From: SAR116 cluster bacterium AG-313-A07
GTDB lineage: Bacteria > Pseudomonadota > Alphaproteobacteria > Thalassobaculales > Thalassobaculaceae
NCBI GenBank assembly: GCA_003284265.1
Contig: QBVV01000007.1
Location: forward strand, 1 to 61,932
Direction: 5' to 3'
Length of the DNA stretch: 61,932 bases
Shown: positions 7,450 to 16,705 of the stretch, piece by piece
Layout of the letters: each line of letters opens with the position of its first letter
How positions within the stretch are numbered: position 1 is the stretch's first letter
Notes under the pieces: generated by a model
Databases searched by the model: none
What the model saw: the letters and a program-made list of their open reading frames with translations, nothing else
What the model was told of the DNA's origin: nothing
Made by a program: the position numbers and the translations under genes

Positions 7450-8193
7450 GTGGCATCGTTGAGTGATTTAAGAAATGAAATAGACGAGCTTGATAAGAAG
7501 TTACACGACCTTCTTATGCGCCGTGTCGAGATAGGGCGAGAAGTTGCTGAGGCAAAGACCGGCACAGATTCTGGCCCCAATCTTCGACCTGGCCGTGAAG
7601 CACAAATAATCAGAGGGCTTGCCGCGCGAAATAATGGGCCATTATCGATGGGTTCTGTGGTCAGGATATGGCGTGAAATTTTAAGTGCAAATCTTAATCA
7701 ACAAATAGAAATTAGAGCAGCAACCCTTTCATCTGATGCGGACTTCCAAGCCCTAGCAACAGAATATGTTGGCACTACATCAAAACTGCTATACCTCAAT
7801 ACTATAGAAGAAGTCATTCAATGTGTTGCAAAAGGAGATGCAGAGATAGGAATACTCCCTGATCTAACATTGAGTATTCACGGAAAATGGTGGCCGAAGC
7901 TTATAAATCTCTATAAAAATAGGAAATTAAATATCATATCGCATTTGCCTGTAGTAACAAGTAGAGCCAAAAAACCAGGTGCTTTTATCATCGCAGCACA
8001 GGAACCTGAAATATCGGGAAACGATACCTCAGTTTTTATTGCTGACGGAGATACATATCTAGCGCCCGGACGTATAATAGACGAGGATGGAGATAAGAAA
8101 CTTATATTTGTTGATGGGTATCAACAGAGTTTGGATGCTCCTCCTGACATCAAATGGGAACGAATTGGCGCTTTTCCCAATCCAATTGTTTAA
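7450..8193 (+). CDS. Chorismate mutase (AroQ class) with a C-terminal domain of unclear function
   Basis: A 247-residue protein. The first about 85 residues are an AroQ-type helical chorismate mutase (DLRNEIDELDKKLHDLLMRR, then Arg-rich helix and VVRIWREI), which turns chorismate into prephenate. The rest, about 150 residues, has alternating strand/helix character but lacks a recognisable prephenate dehydratase Thr-Arg-Phe active site, so it is not called PheA. It starts at GTG 7450 after CCGGAG. It stands just ahead of hisC and tyrA, giving a chorismate-to-tyrosine gene set. An allosteric role for the C-terminal part is an inference. Confidence 0.82.
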   Translation: MASLSDLRNEIDELDKKLHDLLMRRVEIGREVAEAKTGTDSGPNLRPGREAQIIRGLAARNNGPLSMGSVVRIWREILSANLNQQIEIRAATLSSDADFQALATEYVGTTSKLLYLNTIEEVIQCVAKGDAEIGILPDLTLSIHGKWWPKLINLYKNRKLNIISHLPVVTSRAKKPGAFIIAAQEPEISGNDTSVFIADGDTYLAPGRIIDEDGDKKLIFVDGYQQSLDAPPDIKWERIGAFPNPIV

Positions 8194-8228
8194 TACAGCG
8201 AGACAATAGAATTGAATATGAGGTGCTT

Positions 8229-9329
8229 ATGAATTACCCAACTCCACGCCCAACAATAGCCGAAATGGTACGTTATCAGCCTAATTTGAGCGTTAACAAA
8301 TCGCAACGCGTTATAAGATTGTCGGCTAATGAAGGGGCTTTTGGCCCAAGTCCAAAAGCAAAAGCGGTTTTGACGAACATCGGTGAGAACATGCATTGGT
8401 ACCCGGAAGAAGAACCTGTAGCTTTAGCTGAAGCATTAGGAAAAAAATATAAACTGGATCCGTCAAAAATGGTCTTTGGATGTGGTTCGGACGAGTTGAT
8501 TATGTCGATTTGTCAGGCTTTTATAGGCCCTGATGACGAAGCAATTCATTCCGAATACGGTTTTGTTATGTATCCGATGTCTATAAAAGTAGCCGGGGGG
8601 CGGCCTATATCTGCGCCGGATGTGAATTTTAAAGTGAATGTTGAAGCTATACTCGAACGTATAACTGATCGCACTCGGGTTGTTTTCCTAGCAAACCCAA
8701 ACAACCCTACGGGTTCATATCTATCTCGAACAGAAGTAAATAAATTGCACCGTGGGTTGCCGAATAATATTCTGTTAGTGATAGACTCGGCTTACGCAGA
8801 ATTTGTCGTTAGAAATGATTATTCGGATGGATCGGAACTAGTTGACAGCTGTGATAATGTCATAATGTTGAGAACGTTCTCGAAGCTCTACGCGATGGCC
8901 GGCTTAAGATTGGGTTGGGGGTATGGACCGGCACACGTGACTGATGCTCTTCATGTCGTCAAACAGCCGTTTGGAGCAAACAGAGCTGCGGTGGAAGCGG
9001 CGATCGCAGCCATAGATGATCAAGAATTTATAGATAAATCAGTGGAGCACAATTTGATTTGGCAGCCCTGGACAGCGGCAGAATTCGAAAAATTAGGCCT
9101 TAAATGTTTGCCGAGCGTGACTAACTTTTTAATGGTCAAATTCCCTCAAAAATTGGGCTCTACAGCAGAGGACGCAAGTAAGTATTTATCAGACCGGGGA
9201 ATTTTAACCCGAGGAATGAGTGGATATGGAGCTCCAGAGTACCTGCGTTTATCCATTGGAACTGAAGAAGAAATGCGAACTGTTGTTAATACAGTTGCTG
9301 AGTTTTTAGATCAAGTTAGCACTGAGTGA
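8229..9329 (+). CDS. hisC: Histidinol-phosphate / aromatic amino acid aminotransferase
   Basis: A 366-residue PLP-dependent class I/II aminotransferase. The PLP lysine is Lys219 in FSKLYAMAGLRLGW, and the NPNNPTG segment that contacts the cofactor is present. HisC converts imidazole-acetol phosphate to histidinol phosphate; in alphaproteobacteria such enzymes placed next to tyrA commonly also transaminate aromatic keto acids or prephenate. The ATG at 8229 follows GAGGTG and gives the usual N-terminus; an open frame upstream overlaps the chorismate mutase gene. Its stop codon overlaps the tyrA start (TGATG). Confidence 0.92.
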   Translation: MNYPTPRPTIAEMVRYQPNLSVNKSQRVIRLSANEGAFGPSPKAKAVLTNIGENMHWYPEEEPVALAEALGKKYKLDPSKMVFGCGSDELIMSICQAFIGPDDEAIHSEYGFVMYPMSIKVAGGRPISAPDVNFKVNVEAILERITDRTRVVFLANPNNPTGSYLSRTEVNKLHRGLPNNILLVIDSAYAEFVVRNDYSDGSELVDSCDNVIMLRTFSKLYAMAGLRLGWGYGPAHVTDALHVVKQPFGANRAAVEAAIAAIDDQEFIDKSVEHNLIWQPWTAAEFEKLGLKCLPSVTNFLMVKFPQKLGSTAEDASKYLSDRGILTRGMSGYGAPEYLRLSIGTEEEMRTVVNTVAEFLDQVSTE

Positions 9330-10261
9330 TGGGAAAACAGAACAATAACAGCGACTTTGTTTTTCAATCAATTACTCTAATCGGAATTGGGTTAATTGGA
9401 TCTTCCATCGCACGGGCAGTTAAGAAAAGAAATGATTTAGTTGAAACCGTAACCTTAACAGATGTAAACGCGGAGGTAAGGCAAAAGGCAAAGGAGATAG
9501 GCTTGGGAGATCATGTTTTAGATGATGTTACTGTAGCGGTTAAAGATGCGGATTGCGTCATATTGTGTGCTCCCGTTGGAAATTATGCCGAGATTATGCA
9601 AAATATTTCCAATCATCTAAAACCAGGATGTATTGTGAGCGATGTTGGATCGGTAAAAAGAGCACCAATTGCGGATATGTCTCCTCATATCCCCGACGGT
9701 GTCCACTTGGTTCCCGGACATCCAATTGCAGGTACAGAGCAGTCAGGACCGGAGGCAGGATTTGCAGAACTTTTTGAGGGAAGATATTGGCTACTGACAC
9801 CAGGACTTGAAACTGCGCGTAACGCTACTCAAAGAATGCGGAATCTTTTCGAAGGTATTGGAGCCATGGTAGAAGAAATGGATCCAGATTATCACGATAA
9901 AGTATTAGCAATCACTTCTCATTTACCCCATCTAATAGCTTATACTATTGTCGGTACAGCGGATGACCTAGAAGATCAGACCCAAGCGGATGTGATTCGG
10001 TTTTCTGCCAGTGGATTTAGAGATTTTACCAGAATCGCTGGATCTAACCCTATAATGTGGAGAGATATTTTCCTGAATAATCGTGAAGCTGTTCTTGAAA
10101 TGTTGCAGAGATTTTCTGAGGACCTTACCGCTTTGCAACGTGCAATTCGTTGGGGAGAGGCGCAAACTTTGGAAGACCTTTTTACTCGGACGCGAGAGAT
10201 TCGACGGGGTGTCATCGACGCTAAGCAGGAAATCCCGCCATCACCAGATAAGGCCGGGTAG
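9329..10261 (+). CDS. tyrA: Prephenate/arogenate dehydrogenase
   Basis: A 310-residue NAD(P)-dependent dehydrogenase of tyrosine synthesis. The Rossmann motif GIGLIGSS is near the N-terminus, the conserved HPIAGTEQSG (prephenate-binding His and Gly region) is in the middle, and a helical dimerisation domain with ITSHLPHLIAY follows. It oxidises and decarboxylates prephenate or arogenate. The ATG at 9329 overlaps the hisC stop by one base, showing translational coupling; a GTG one codon upstream is an alternative. The 3' end overlaps the convergent DUF2125 gene by 21 bases. Confidence 0.93.
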   Translation: MGKQNNNSDFVFQSITLIGIGLIGSSIARAVKKRNDLVETVTLTDVNAEVRQKAKEIGLGDHVLDDVTVAVKDADCVILCAPVGNYAEIMQNISNHLKPGCIVSDVGSVKRAPIADMSPHIPDGVHLVPGHPIAGTEQSGPEAGFAELFEGRYWLLTPGLETARNATQRMRNLFEGIGAMVEEMDPDYHDKVLAITSHLPHLIAYTIVGTADDLEDQTQADVIRFSASGFRDFTRIAGSNPIMWRDIFLNNREAVLEMLQRFSEDLTALQRAIRWGEAQTLEDLFTRTREIRRGVIDAKQEIPPSPDKAG

Positions 10262-11293
10262 ATCGAATAATGAAAATGATCCCATTTTTAATTTGCCGTT
10301 CTGGGCTGTGATAGGGATTCTAATCATTGATTTTTCTTGCTGTTTTGTAGTTTTTGATACAACGAGGATAGCTAAATTCAAGAAACTGGCTTCAGATTTG
10401 GTTATTCGACCAGCTTTTTGTTGTTCGTTTAGGAAGGTATCTAACCCAGCAAAATCAATTGTACCTGCCCCAATTGGTTTTAAGTCTGCATCTAATGCTA
10501 ATGTGCCTTTGACTATTAGTTTACTGGTTGCTCTCTCAAATTGAATTCTTTCTATATCTATCGTTCCACCATTGTCACGCCACGCAATCAGGTCCTTTAA
10601 GGTGAAAGTTCCCGGATTCCCTCTTAGTTCTATTGAACCCGTTATTCCGTCTAAATCTTTTGGCCAAATTGCACTTTCATTGATCATTAAAATGTCATGT
10701 ATTTTAAATGATATTGAATAATGATGGGTTCGTTCCGTTCTTTTTTCCCCATTTGGTAGTCTTATTAGTGCTGAAAAATGTTTACTTATTGCAAATTTAT
10801 TCCATTGTTTTCTTTTATTTGTAGAGACGAATTGATGAATATCTGAGTTATTAGCGCTATACTCGGCAGTAATGGTGCCGTCGTAGTTTTCCGATAAATA
10901 TAGTCTGCTATTCTCTGATATATTTTTAAATTTTTGGTGATCTCGATTATTTAATAGCCTCCACTCTGTTTTTTGATTTTGGACTATCAGACTTTTCTTG
11001 AAGAATGGATGAATAGATAAAGTGGTTTTATTGCTATTAAAACTTACGGTATGAGACGCAAAATTTACTTCTACTTTCGGATTTATTAGATGCCAGTCCA
11101 ATGAAAATGGAAAGCCTCCGCGTTCTAGGGCGTCATAATGGATTGCGATTTTTCCATCTTTTACTAATGTGCCGGTTAAGAAAGTTTCTACTTCACTTTT
11201 TATCCATTGGCTGGCAATCAACCATCCCACACAATACAAAAATATGGCGGAAACTAAAAATAATAAAACTTTAAACTGCATTTGGGTTTTCAT
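10241..11293 (-). CDS. DUF2125 domain-containing membrane-anchored protein
   Basis: A 350-residue protein with one N-terminal hydrophobic helix (about residues 8-28) acting as signal anchor and a large periplasmic beta-rich part. The segment YDALERGGFPFSLDW is typical of the alphaproteobacterial DUF2125 family, whose function is not established; related long beta-rich proteins are associated with the cell envelope. It is convergent with tyrA, and the last 21 coding bases of the two genes overlap. This tyrA-DUF2125 arrangement is common in the class. No clear ribosome binding site precedes the ATG, and the second Met at residue 5 is an alternative. Confidence 0.8.
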   Translation of the reverse strand: MKTQMQFKVLLFLVSAIFLYCVGWLIASQWIKSEVETFLTGTLVKDGKIAIHYDALERGGFPFSLDWHLINPKVEVNFASHTVSFNSNKTTLSIHPFFKKSLIVQNQKTEWRLLNNRDHQKFKNISENSRLYLSENYDGTITAEYSANNSDIHQFVSTNKRKQWNKFAISKHFSALIRLPNGEKRTERTHHYSISFKIHDILMINESAIWPKDLDGITGSIELRGNPGTFTLKDLIAWRDNGGTIDIERIQFERATSKLIVKGTLALDADLKPIGAGTIDFAGLDTFLNEQQKAGRITKSEASFLNLAILVVSKTTKQQEKSMIRIPITAQNGKLKMGSFSLFDLPGLIW

Positions 11294-11469
11294 GACAAAG
11301 AATTCATTTCTTTTTGCCCGAAGCTCTATTTTAAACTGTAGGTAAATATCTGCAGAATAAACAAAAAATTTTAGCGGTTACAAATGTTATATCAATATCT
11401 TTAATATGCTCACTTACATATTTATATCCAAGTAAACTCGATCTTAGCATTTAAAAAGGGAGATATGTA

Positions 11470-12159
11470 ATGCTCGAAGATCCGCCTATTTTAACCGTCA
11501 AACGCCCTACTCGTCGGCCTGCAAGATCTCAAATTGAAGCGTTTAGAGGGGCGATGACAGGAAATATTGCAGATTGTATGGGGGGTAGAGGAGCAATGTC
11601 CCCATTTATTAAACCCTTAAATGATACTTTCGCGAATATTTGTGGTCCTGCTCTTCCTTGCTTTGCGTATCCAGCCGATAATTTAGGTGTTATGGGCGCG
11701 CTTCATTTAGCCGTAGAAGGAGATATAATCATATGTGCGACGGATGCCTATAATAGTACAGCGGTTGTGGGTGATTTATTATGTGGGATGATGAAAAATA
11801 AAGGTGTTACGGGGTTTGTTACCGATGGTATGGTTCGAGACCAGGTTGGTATTGAACCATTGGAATTTCCAGTTTTCTGTCAGGGGGTAAATCCAAACTC
11901 TCCCGCACGCACTGGCCCTGGAAGCGTTGGATTAAAAATTAATTTAGCCGAGATTTCAGTTGAGTCGGGGGATATGGTTGTATGTGACCGAGATGGGGTG
12001 GTTGTTGTACCATTTCTGCAGATCGACGAAGTGTTGGATAAGCTTGAGCGATTAAAAACTGCTGAAGCAAATGTGGAAACGAAAATACAAAGTGGATTGA
12101 CCGAACCTGAGTATTTAGCGGGTTTGATGACATCGGATCAGGTTGTCTATTTGGATTAA
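11470..12159 (+). CDS. RraA-like aldolase/decarboxylase (HMG/CHA aldolase family)
   Basis: A 229-residue RraA-fold protein. Motifs include TGNIADCMGGRGAM near the N-terminus, GPALPCFAYPADNLG, and GDLLCGMMKNKGVTGFVTDGMVRD, whose GDL-x(n)-G-x-VTDG-x-VRD pattern carries the metal Asp and the catalytic Arg of the 4-hydroxy-4-methyl-2-oxoglutarate/4-carboxy-4-hydroxy-2-oxoadipate aldolases. It probably cleaves a branched 2-oxo-diacid or decarboxylates oxaloacetate; the substrate is unknown. AAGGGAGA precedes the ATG. It is followed by the TauD-type dioxygenase 43 bases later on the same strand, likely one transcription unit. A paralogue lies at 48933-49607. Confidence 0.85.
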   Translation: MLEDPPILTVKRPTRRPARSQIEAFRGAMTGNIADCMGGRGAMSPFIKPLNDTFANICGPALPCFAYPADNLGVMGALHLAVEGDIIICATDAYNSTAVVGDLLCGMMKNKGVTGFVTDGMVRDQVGIEPLEFPVFCQGVNPNSPARTGPGSVGLKINLAEISVESGDMVVCDRDGVVVVPFLQIDEVLDKLERLKTAEANVETKIQSGLTEPEYLAGLMTSDQVVYLD

Positions 12160-12202
12160 TTTCTTGAGTGAAACATGGTGAGGTCGAATAGGAGTTATTA
12201 AT

Positions 12203-13054
12203 ATGATTAAAGCTGAGCCTTTAAGTTACGCGTTAGGAGCAGAGCTTACCAGTATTGATATGAGGGAAGCCCTGGGAGAGCAGGATATCCAGCTCATTCA
12301 AGAAACTTGGCATGACCAGCACGTTATTGTCTTACGTAATCAGAACGCTAACCCTGAAGACATCCTTCGTTTTGCCAGAAGCTTTGGGTCTTTGGATAAC
12401 CATGAGGCAACACCTTTTTACAGGATGGAGGGTTATCCCCATTTAATGGAAATAACGACCCAACCATTCAATGGAAGACCGTCTGAGACAAGGAATGTAG
12501 GAAGAAACTGGCATTCAGATTATTCATACACAGGCCGGCCTGCTGCTGCGTCGATGTTATATTGTGTGAAACCTGCTTCTATTGGCGGTGACACTATGTT
12601 TTGTAATATGGCCAGAGCTTACGAGACATTAACTGATAAGATGCAGAAAATAGTTGATGGTCTGTATTCAGTTTATGACATATCTCTAACCAAGGGGTTC
12701 TATGAGAGGGATCCTTCCGAGGTTGCCGAGACAAAACGATTAAACCCACCCATCGCTCATCCAGCCGTGCGCGTTCATCCTGGGAGCGGAAAAAAAGCTT
12801 TATACGTAAGTGAGAGGGTCTCGCATTTTCACGGAATGACGCCGGAAGAGAGTCGTCCTATGATAGATTTTTTATGTTCTCATGCAACAAAGCATGAAAA
12901 TGTCTATCGGCATCATTGGAAAGCCGGTGATTTAGTCTGTTGGGATAATCGTACTACCATGCATGTGGCTCTTACAGATTTTGATCAATCGGAAGTAAGG
13001 CATATGTTACGGGCAACATTGATTGGCGAGGAGTCTGGTTTTCTTGTCGGGTAA
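12203..13054 (+). CDS. TauD/TfdA family Fe(II)/2-oxoglutarate-dependent dioxygenase
   Basis: A 283-residue dioxygenase. The iron triad is His104-x-Asp106 (NWHSDYSY) and His254 (TTMHVAL), and Arg270 (LRATL) fits the 2-oxoglutarate carboxylate anchor. The family hydroxylates small substrates such as taurine, aryloxyacids or other acids, often to release sulfite or phenol; the substrate here is not predictable. AGGAG ten bases upstream of the ATG is a strong ribosome binding site. Pairing with an RraA-like aldolase suggests that hydroxylation and carbon-carbon cleavage belong to one catabolic route. Confidence 0.9.
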   Translation: MIKAEPLSYALGAELTSIDMREALGEQDIQLIQETWHDQHVIVLRNQNANPEDILRFARSFGSLDNHEATPFYRMEGYPHLMEITTQPFNGRPSETRNVGRNWHSDYSYTGRPAAASMLYCVKPASIGGDTMFCNMARAYETLTDKMQKIVDGLYSVYDISLTKGFYERDPSEVAETKRLNPPIAHPAVRVHPGSGKKALYVSERVSHFHGMTPEESRPMIDFLCSHATKHENVYRHHWKAGDLVCWDNRTTMHVALTDFDQSEVRHMLRATLIGEESGFLVG

Positions 13055-13058
13055 GAGA

Positions 13059-13976
13059 TCAATTAAGCGGTGAGCGAAGCCCATTAACAATTTTGAAGTA
13101 ATCTGGATCTTCATTTTGAAGTAATCCATGGCGGATTAAGAAGTCAATAATAACCAGATTGCAGTTGAACTTAAATGTATCTGGCGAAGAATCAACGATT
13201 TTCATTATTTCCTCTATTTTCATTAATGAAAACGCTTCAACTTCTCCATCATTTGGTCTTGGAGTGAAATTAAAGGGCATTACAAGGTCGTATACATACA
13301 TAACATGACGACGGAGATTTCCCTCTACCTCCATGAGATAACTGATAAAGCCTGTTGGGTATGCTTTTTGGGCGAGATCTTTGGGTATACTAGCTTCTTC
13401 GTTGCATTCTTTAATGACATTCTCAGCAACCGTGAGGTGTGAGGGTTGGCCACCTGCCACCACGTTATCTAATTGACCCGGAAAAGTGCCTCTTGTTGCA
13501 GAGCGTTTAGCTATCCACATTTTGAATTGATTCTTATTGGTCAGAAACCCATTTAAATGGAAGCCTGTAGTTATTATTCCTAAATGGGTAGATGCGCCCC
13601 GGTCTATTGTCATGAGATTGGGGCTGCCAATCTCCGCCCTCACTGCATAATCTTCGTTGAGTTTCATCCCGCAAATATCTTCCGCCCACAAAGTTTCGAG
13701 AATACCTGCGACAGCTTCGGTTCGTTGCTGGGAGGTTTTCAATCTACTAGATAGGTGTATGGCATTATTTTCTTCGCGGAATATTGATCCAAAAGATAAA
13801 AGTTTTGACGCTATATTTTCATTTACGTAGCCAACTATATCGTTGGAGATTTTCCACGGAATAAAGTCCAGCAGATTGGCATTATTACAGTTTTCAATAT
13901 GTTGGATGTATTTAGTTTTTAGCATTGCCAACTTTCGCATTATAGTTTGAGGAATGGTCCTCAATGCTTGAATCAT
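13059..13976 (-). CDS. NUDIX hydrolase with N-terminal DUF4743-like domain
   Basis: A 305-residue protein. Residues 1-about 125 form a domain seen in fungal and bacterial thiamine-pyrophosphokinase-associated NUDIX proteins (DUF4743-like). The NUDIX part follows, with the box beginning at GG (175-176) and ending KECNEEA (189-195); the usual Arg before Glu is Lys here. Such enzymes hydrolyse nucleoside diphosphates linked to other groups; yeast relatives act on oxidised thiamine diphosphate, so a housecleaning role is plausible. It is convergent with the TauD gene, with four bases between stops. The start is uncertain; Met13 and Met18 are alternatives. Confidence 0.8.
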   Translation of the reverse strand: MIQALRTIPQTIMRKLAMLKTKYIQHIENCNNANLLDFIPWKISNDIVGYVNENIASKLLSFGSIFREENNAIHLSSRLKTSQQRTEAVAGILETLWAEDICGMKLNEDYAVRAEIGSPNLMTIDRGASTHLGIITTGFHLNGFLTNKNQFKMWIAKRSATRGTFPGQLDNVVAGGQPSHLTVAENVIKECNEEASIPKDLAQKAYPTGFISYLMEVEGNLRRHVMYVYDLVMPFNFTPRPNDGEVEAFSLMKIEEIMKIVDSSPDTFKFNCNLVIIDFLIRHGLLQNEDPDYFKIVNGLRSPLN

Positions 13977-14099
13977 TTTAATGAATAATAACGTTAACTA
14001 GAACTTATCTATAATTCAGCAATATTTAATTCATAACGCCGAAAATATCTTTTACGGCGGTGATTGCCGAACTGATACGAGAAGGGTATATCGTAACGT

Positions 14100-14297
14100 A
14101 TGAACGTAATAGTAATCATTCTCCTTGTGGGTGCTTTAATTCTTGTCCTGGCAACTCTGGCCGGTGGCTTAATAACTATGGCTCGTGGTGGGGAACTTGG
14201 ACCGAAAAAATCTAACCTTTTTATGCGGTATAGAGTATTATTTCAAGGGATAGCCGTTTTGTTGGTCGTAATCCTATTGTCTTTAGCCAAAGATTAA
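14100..14297 (+). CDS. Twin-transmembrane protein, HIG1 domain family
   Basis: A 65-residue protein with two hydrophobic helices (about 3-25 and 44-62) joined by a basic loop containing GGELGPKKSNLFMRYRV. This two-helix pattern and the NxxMRxRV-like loop match bacterial HIG1-domain/twin-transmembrane proteins, relatives of mitochondrial respiratory supercomplex factors. In alphaproteobacteria the gene very often precedes the cobalamin adenosyltransferase and etfBA, as here. It sits 18 bases before that gene's ATG. The function is inferred from the family only. Confidence 0.8.
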   Translation: MNVIVIILLVGALILVLATLAGGLITMARGGELGPKKSNLFMRYRVLFQGIAVLLVVILLSLAKD

Positions 14298-14315
14298 TTG
14301 ACTGGGTATTTTGTG

Positions 14316-14879
14316 ATGGTGAAATTGACAAAAATATATACTCGCGGTGGGGATGAAGGATACACTTCGCTCGGAAATGGTCAACGAGTACCGAAATACT
14401 CTCACAGACCCGTGGCATATGGTGCTGTTGATGAAGCTAACGCGGCAATTGGACTTGCTCGCGTCGAATCACATAATAATGTAGATGAAATGTTGTCCCG
14501 GGTTCAAAACGATCTCTTTGATGTTGGAGCAGATTTGTGCACTCCGTATCAGGAAGACCCGAAGTATCCCCCTTTGCGAATAGTCCAAGCGCAAGTAGAT
14601 CGATTAGAAACAGAAATAGATGATATGAATTCAAAATTAGAATCTCTTTCATCTTTTATTTTACCAGGTGGCACAAAATTAGCTGCTCTGCTTCACAATG
14701 CGCGCACTATCGCAAGAAGAGCTGAGCGCGAAATTGTGTTGTTAGGTGCCAACGAAAATATTAACCCATTAGCGGTTAAATATATCAATCGATTATCGGA
14801 TCACCTTTTTGTACTATCTCGGCATGTAAATGGAAATGGCGAATTGGATGTACTTTGGATTCCTGGGAATAATCGATAG
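14316..14879 (+). CDS. PduO-type ATP:cob(I)alamin adenosyltransferase
   Basis: A 187-residue adenosyltransferase. The N-terminal motif KIYTRGGDEGYTSLGNGQRV matches the ATP-binding TxTGDxGxT segment, and the conserved RTIARRAEREIV helix contributes the Arg and Glu residues of the active site. It transfers the adenosyl group to cob(I)alamin, making adenosylcobalamin. That cofactor is needed by the class II ribonucleotide reductase encoded at 24726-27011. The ATG at 14316 gives the family N-terminus; a TTG at 14298 would add six residues. Confidence 0.92.
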   Translation: MVKLTKIYTRGGDEGYTSLGNGQRVPKYSHRPVAYGAVDEANAAIGLARVESHNNVDEMLSRVQNDLFDVGADLCTPYQEDPKYPPLRIVQAQVDRLETEIDDMNSKLESLSSFILPGGTKLAALLHNARTIARRAEREIVLLGANENINPLAVKYINRLSDHLFVLSRHVNGNGELDVLWIPGNNR

Positions 14880-14900
14880 AACTGATTGATCGAGGCTATG

Positions 14901-14929
14901 CTTGACATAATGATGTAGCTCTCCTAGGT
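14901..14929 (+). promoter_or_regulatory. Putative promoter for etfB-etfA
   Basis: CTTGAC at 14901-14906 and CTAGGT at 14924-14929 are spaced by 17 bases, resembling the alphaproteobacterial housekeeping pattern CTTGAC-N17-CTATAT, with a weak -10. It lies 45 bases upstream of the etfB ATG in the only sizeable gap of this gene block. Confidence 0.4.
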
Positions 14930-14973
14930 AGTACCATAGTAGAAACTTTATTAAAAATATATACGAGGTCGCC

Positions 14974-15723
14974 ATGAAGGTTCTTGTGCCTGTAAAGAGG
15001 GTCATAGATTACAACGTAAAAGTGCGGGTGAAAGCAGATGAGACGGGAGTGGAGCTGGCTAACGTCAAAATGTCAATGAACCCATTCGATGAAATTTCCA
15101 TTGAAGAAGCTATTAGGCTTAAAGAGGCAGGGACGGTGGAAGAAGTCGTTGCAGTTTCTATAGGTGTCCAACAGTGCCAGGAAACGATACGAACTGCCCT
15201 TGCGATGGGAGCTGATAGAGGCATTCATGTGTTACACGACGGAGACTTAGAGCCGTTGGTAGTTGCCAAGGTTTTAAAAGTGCTCGCAGACAAGGAAGGG
15301 CCATCAATTATTATCGTGGGTAAACAAGCCATTGACGACGACTCGAACCAAACGGGTCAAATGCTTGCTGCGCTACTTGGATGGGGACAAGCCACATTTG
15401 TTTCTAAGATAGACATCGATGGAGAAAATATCAAAGCCACGCGGGAGGTGGATGGTGGATTAGAGACACTTACAGTAAAAATCCCGGCTGTTCTCACGAC
15501 AGACCTAAGATTGAATGAACCAAGATATGCGTCTCTACCAAATATTATGAAAGCTAAGAAGAAGCCTATTGAGCAGATTACACCAGAAGATTTGGGCGTT
15601 GACCCTAGCAATCGTTTGCAGGTTCTCAAGGTGTCTGAACCACCTACAAGGGAGGCTGGTGTTAAAGTGAGCGATGTAGGCGAGCTTGTTGATAAACTTC
15701 GCAATACGGCAAAGGTGATTTGA
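14974..15723 (+). CDS. etfB: Electron transfer flavoprotein beta subunit
   Basis: A 249-residue EtfB with the typical beginning [20 protein letters not shown] and the AMP-binding region [17 protein letters not shown]. The signature VDGGLETL(T)[31 protein letters not shown], here present in parts, includes the ETF-beta recognition loop. With EtfA it shuttles electrons from acyl-CoA and dimethylglycine/sarcosine-type dehydrogenases to ETF-ubiquinone oxidoreductase. GAGGTCGCC precedes the ATG. It ends one base before the etfA start. The dimethylglycine-dehydrogenase-like protein at 51158-53629 is a possible partner. Confidence 0.95.
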   Translation: MKVLVPVKRVIDYNVKVRVKADETGVELANVKMSMNPFDEISIEEAIRLKEAGTVEEVVAVSIGVQQCQETIRTALAMGADRGIHVLHDGDLEPLVVAKVLKVLADKEGPSIIIVGKQAIDDDSNQTGQMLAALLGWGQATFVSKIDIDGENIKATREVDGGLETLTVKIPAVLTTDLRLNEPRYASLPNIMKAKKKPIEQITPEDLGVDPSNRLQVLKVSEPPTREAGVKVSDVGELVDKLRNTAKVI

Positions 15724-15724
15724 T

Positions 15725-16675
15725 ATGACTACATTGATTTTAGCAGAGCACAATAATACAGAAATGAATGTCGCAACTCTTAATGCGGTAACCGCTGCCC
15801 AGGCAATCGGTGGAGATATTACAGTACTCGTCGCAGGGAAAGATTGTAGTGCTGCCGCTGCCGATGTTGCAAAAATTGATGGCGTTACTGCCGTTAAAGT
15901 CGTTGATTCTCCAGAATATGAAAACGGGTTGGCTGAAAATGTTGCCGGATTGGTTGTGAATATGGCTAACGGTTATAGTCATGTTTTGGCGACAGCAACA
16001 GCCTCGGCTAAAAATATAATGCCGAGAGTAGCGGCCTTGCTCGACATGCAACAGATATCGGAAATAACGGAAGTATTAGATGACTCCACGTTTGTCCGAC
16101 CAATATATGCTGGAAATGCAATGGCAACAGTTAGATCATCAGACGCTATTAAGATCATCACAGTGCGTGGAACTGCGTTTGAGGCAGCAAAATCTGATGG
16201 AGGCACTGCATCGATAGAAAATGAGAGCTTTGCAGGCGACGCCGGATTATCTGCGTATCTCGGTTCGGAATTAAGCGAGTCCGAAAGGCCAGATTTAACA
16301 TCGGCGCGGATTGTTGTTTCGGGTGGAAGAGGCATGCAGTCGGGTGAAAACTTTCCGATTATAGAATCCGTAGCAGATAAGCTGGGTGCGGCTGTTGGAG
16401 CTTCACGCGCTGCAGTGGATGCTGGTTACGTTCCGAATGACTATCAGGTTGGACAAACCGGCAAAGTAGTGGCGCCAGATCTCTACATTGCCGTCGGCAT
16501 CTCGGGAGCAATTCAACATTTAGCCGGCATGAAAGATAGTAAGGTTATTGTTGCGATAAATAAAGACGAGGAAGCCCCAATATTTCAAGTAGCAGATTTC
16601 GGATTAGTTGCTGACTTGTTCACAGCTGTGCCTGAATTAGATCAAGAATTGGTGAAGAACGGTTTTGGTTCATAG
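15725..16675 (+). CDS. etfA: Electron transfer flavoprotein alpha subunit
   Basis: A 316-residue EtfA. The C-terminal FAD-binding domain shows VVSGGRGM, GASRAAVDAGYVPNDYQVGQTGKVVAPDLYIAVGISGAIQHLAGM and VAINKDEEAPIF in separated parts, the standard FAD contacts. It forms the FAD-bearing subunit of the EtfAB heterodimer. It starts directly after the etfB stop and ends 30 bases before a 3-hydroxyacyl-CoA dehydrogenase, so the three genes form a fatty-acid oxidation unit. Confidence 0.95.
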   Translation: MTTLILAEHNNTEMNVATLNAVTAAQAIGGDITVLVAGKDCSAAAADVAKIDGVTAVKVVDSPEYENGLAENVAGLVVNMANGYSHVLATATASAKNIMPRVAALLDMQQISEITEVLDDSTFVRPIYAGNAMATVRSSDAIKIITVRGTAFEAAKSDGGTASIENESFAGDAGLSAYLGSELSESERPDLTSARIVVSGGRGMQSGENFPIIESVADKLGAAVGASRAAVDAGYVPNDYQVGQTGKVVAPDLYIAVGISGAIQHLAGMKDSKVIVAINKDEEAPIFQVADFGLVADLFTAVPELDQELVKNGFGS

Positions 16676-16705
16676 CCAAAATATGTTTGCTATCTGGAGT
16701 AAGTT

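Noticed and set aside
7450..8193. Chorismate mutase gene as bifunctional pheA (P-protein)
   Set aside because: The C-terminal part is too short and lacks a recognisable prephenate dehydratase Thr-Arg-Phe motif; only the mutase domain is safe.
10083..10544. 153-codon open frame overlapping tyrA and the DUF2125 gene
   Set aside because: It is a shadow on the other frame of two well-supported convergent genes, with no family features or ribosome binding site.
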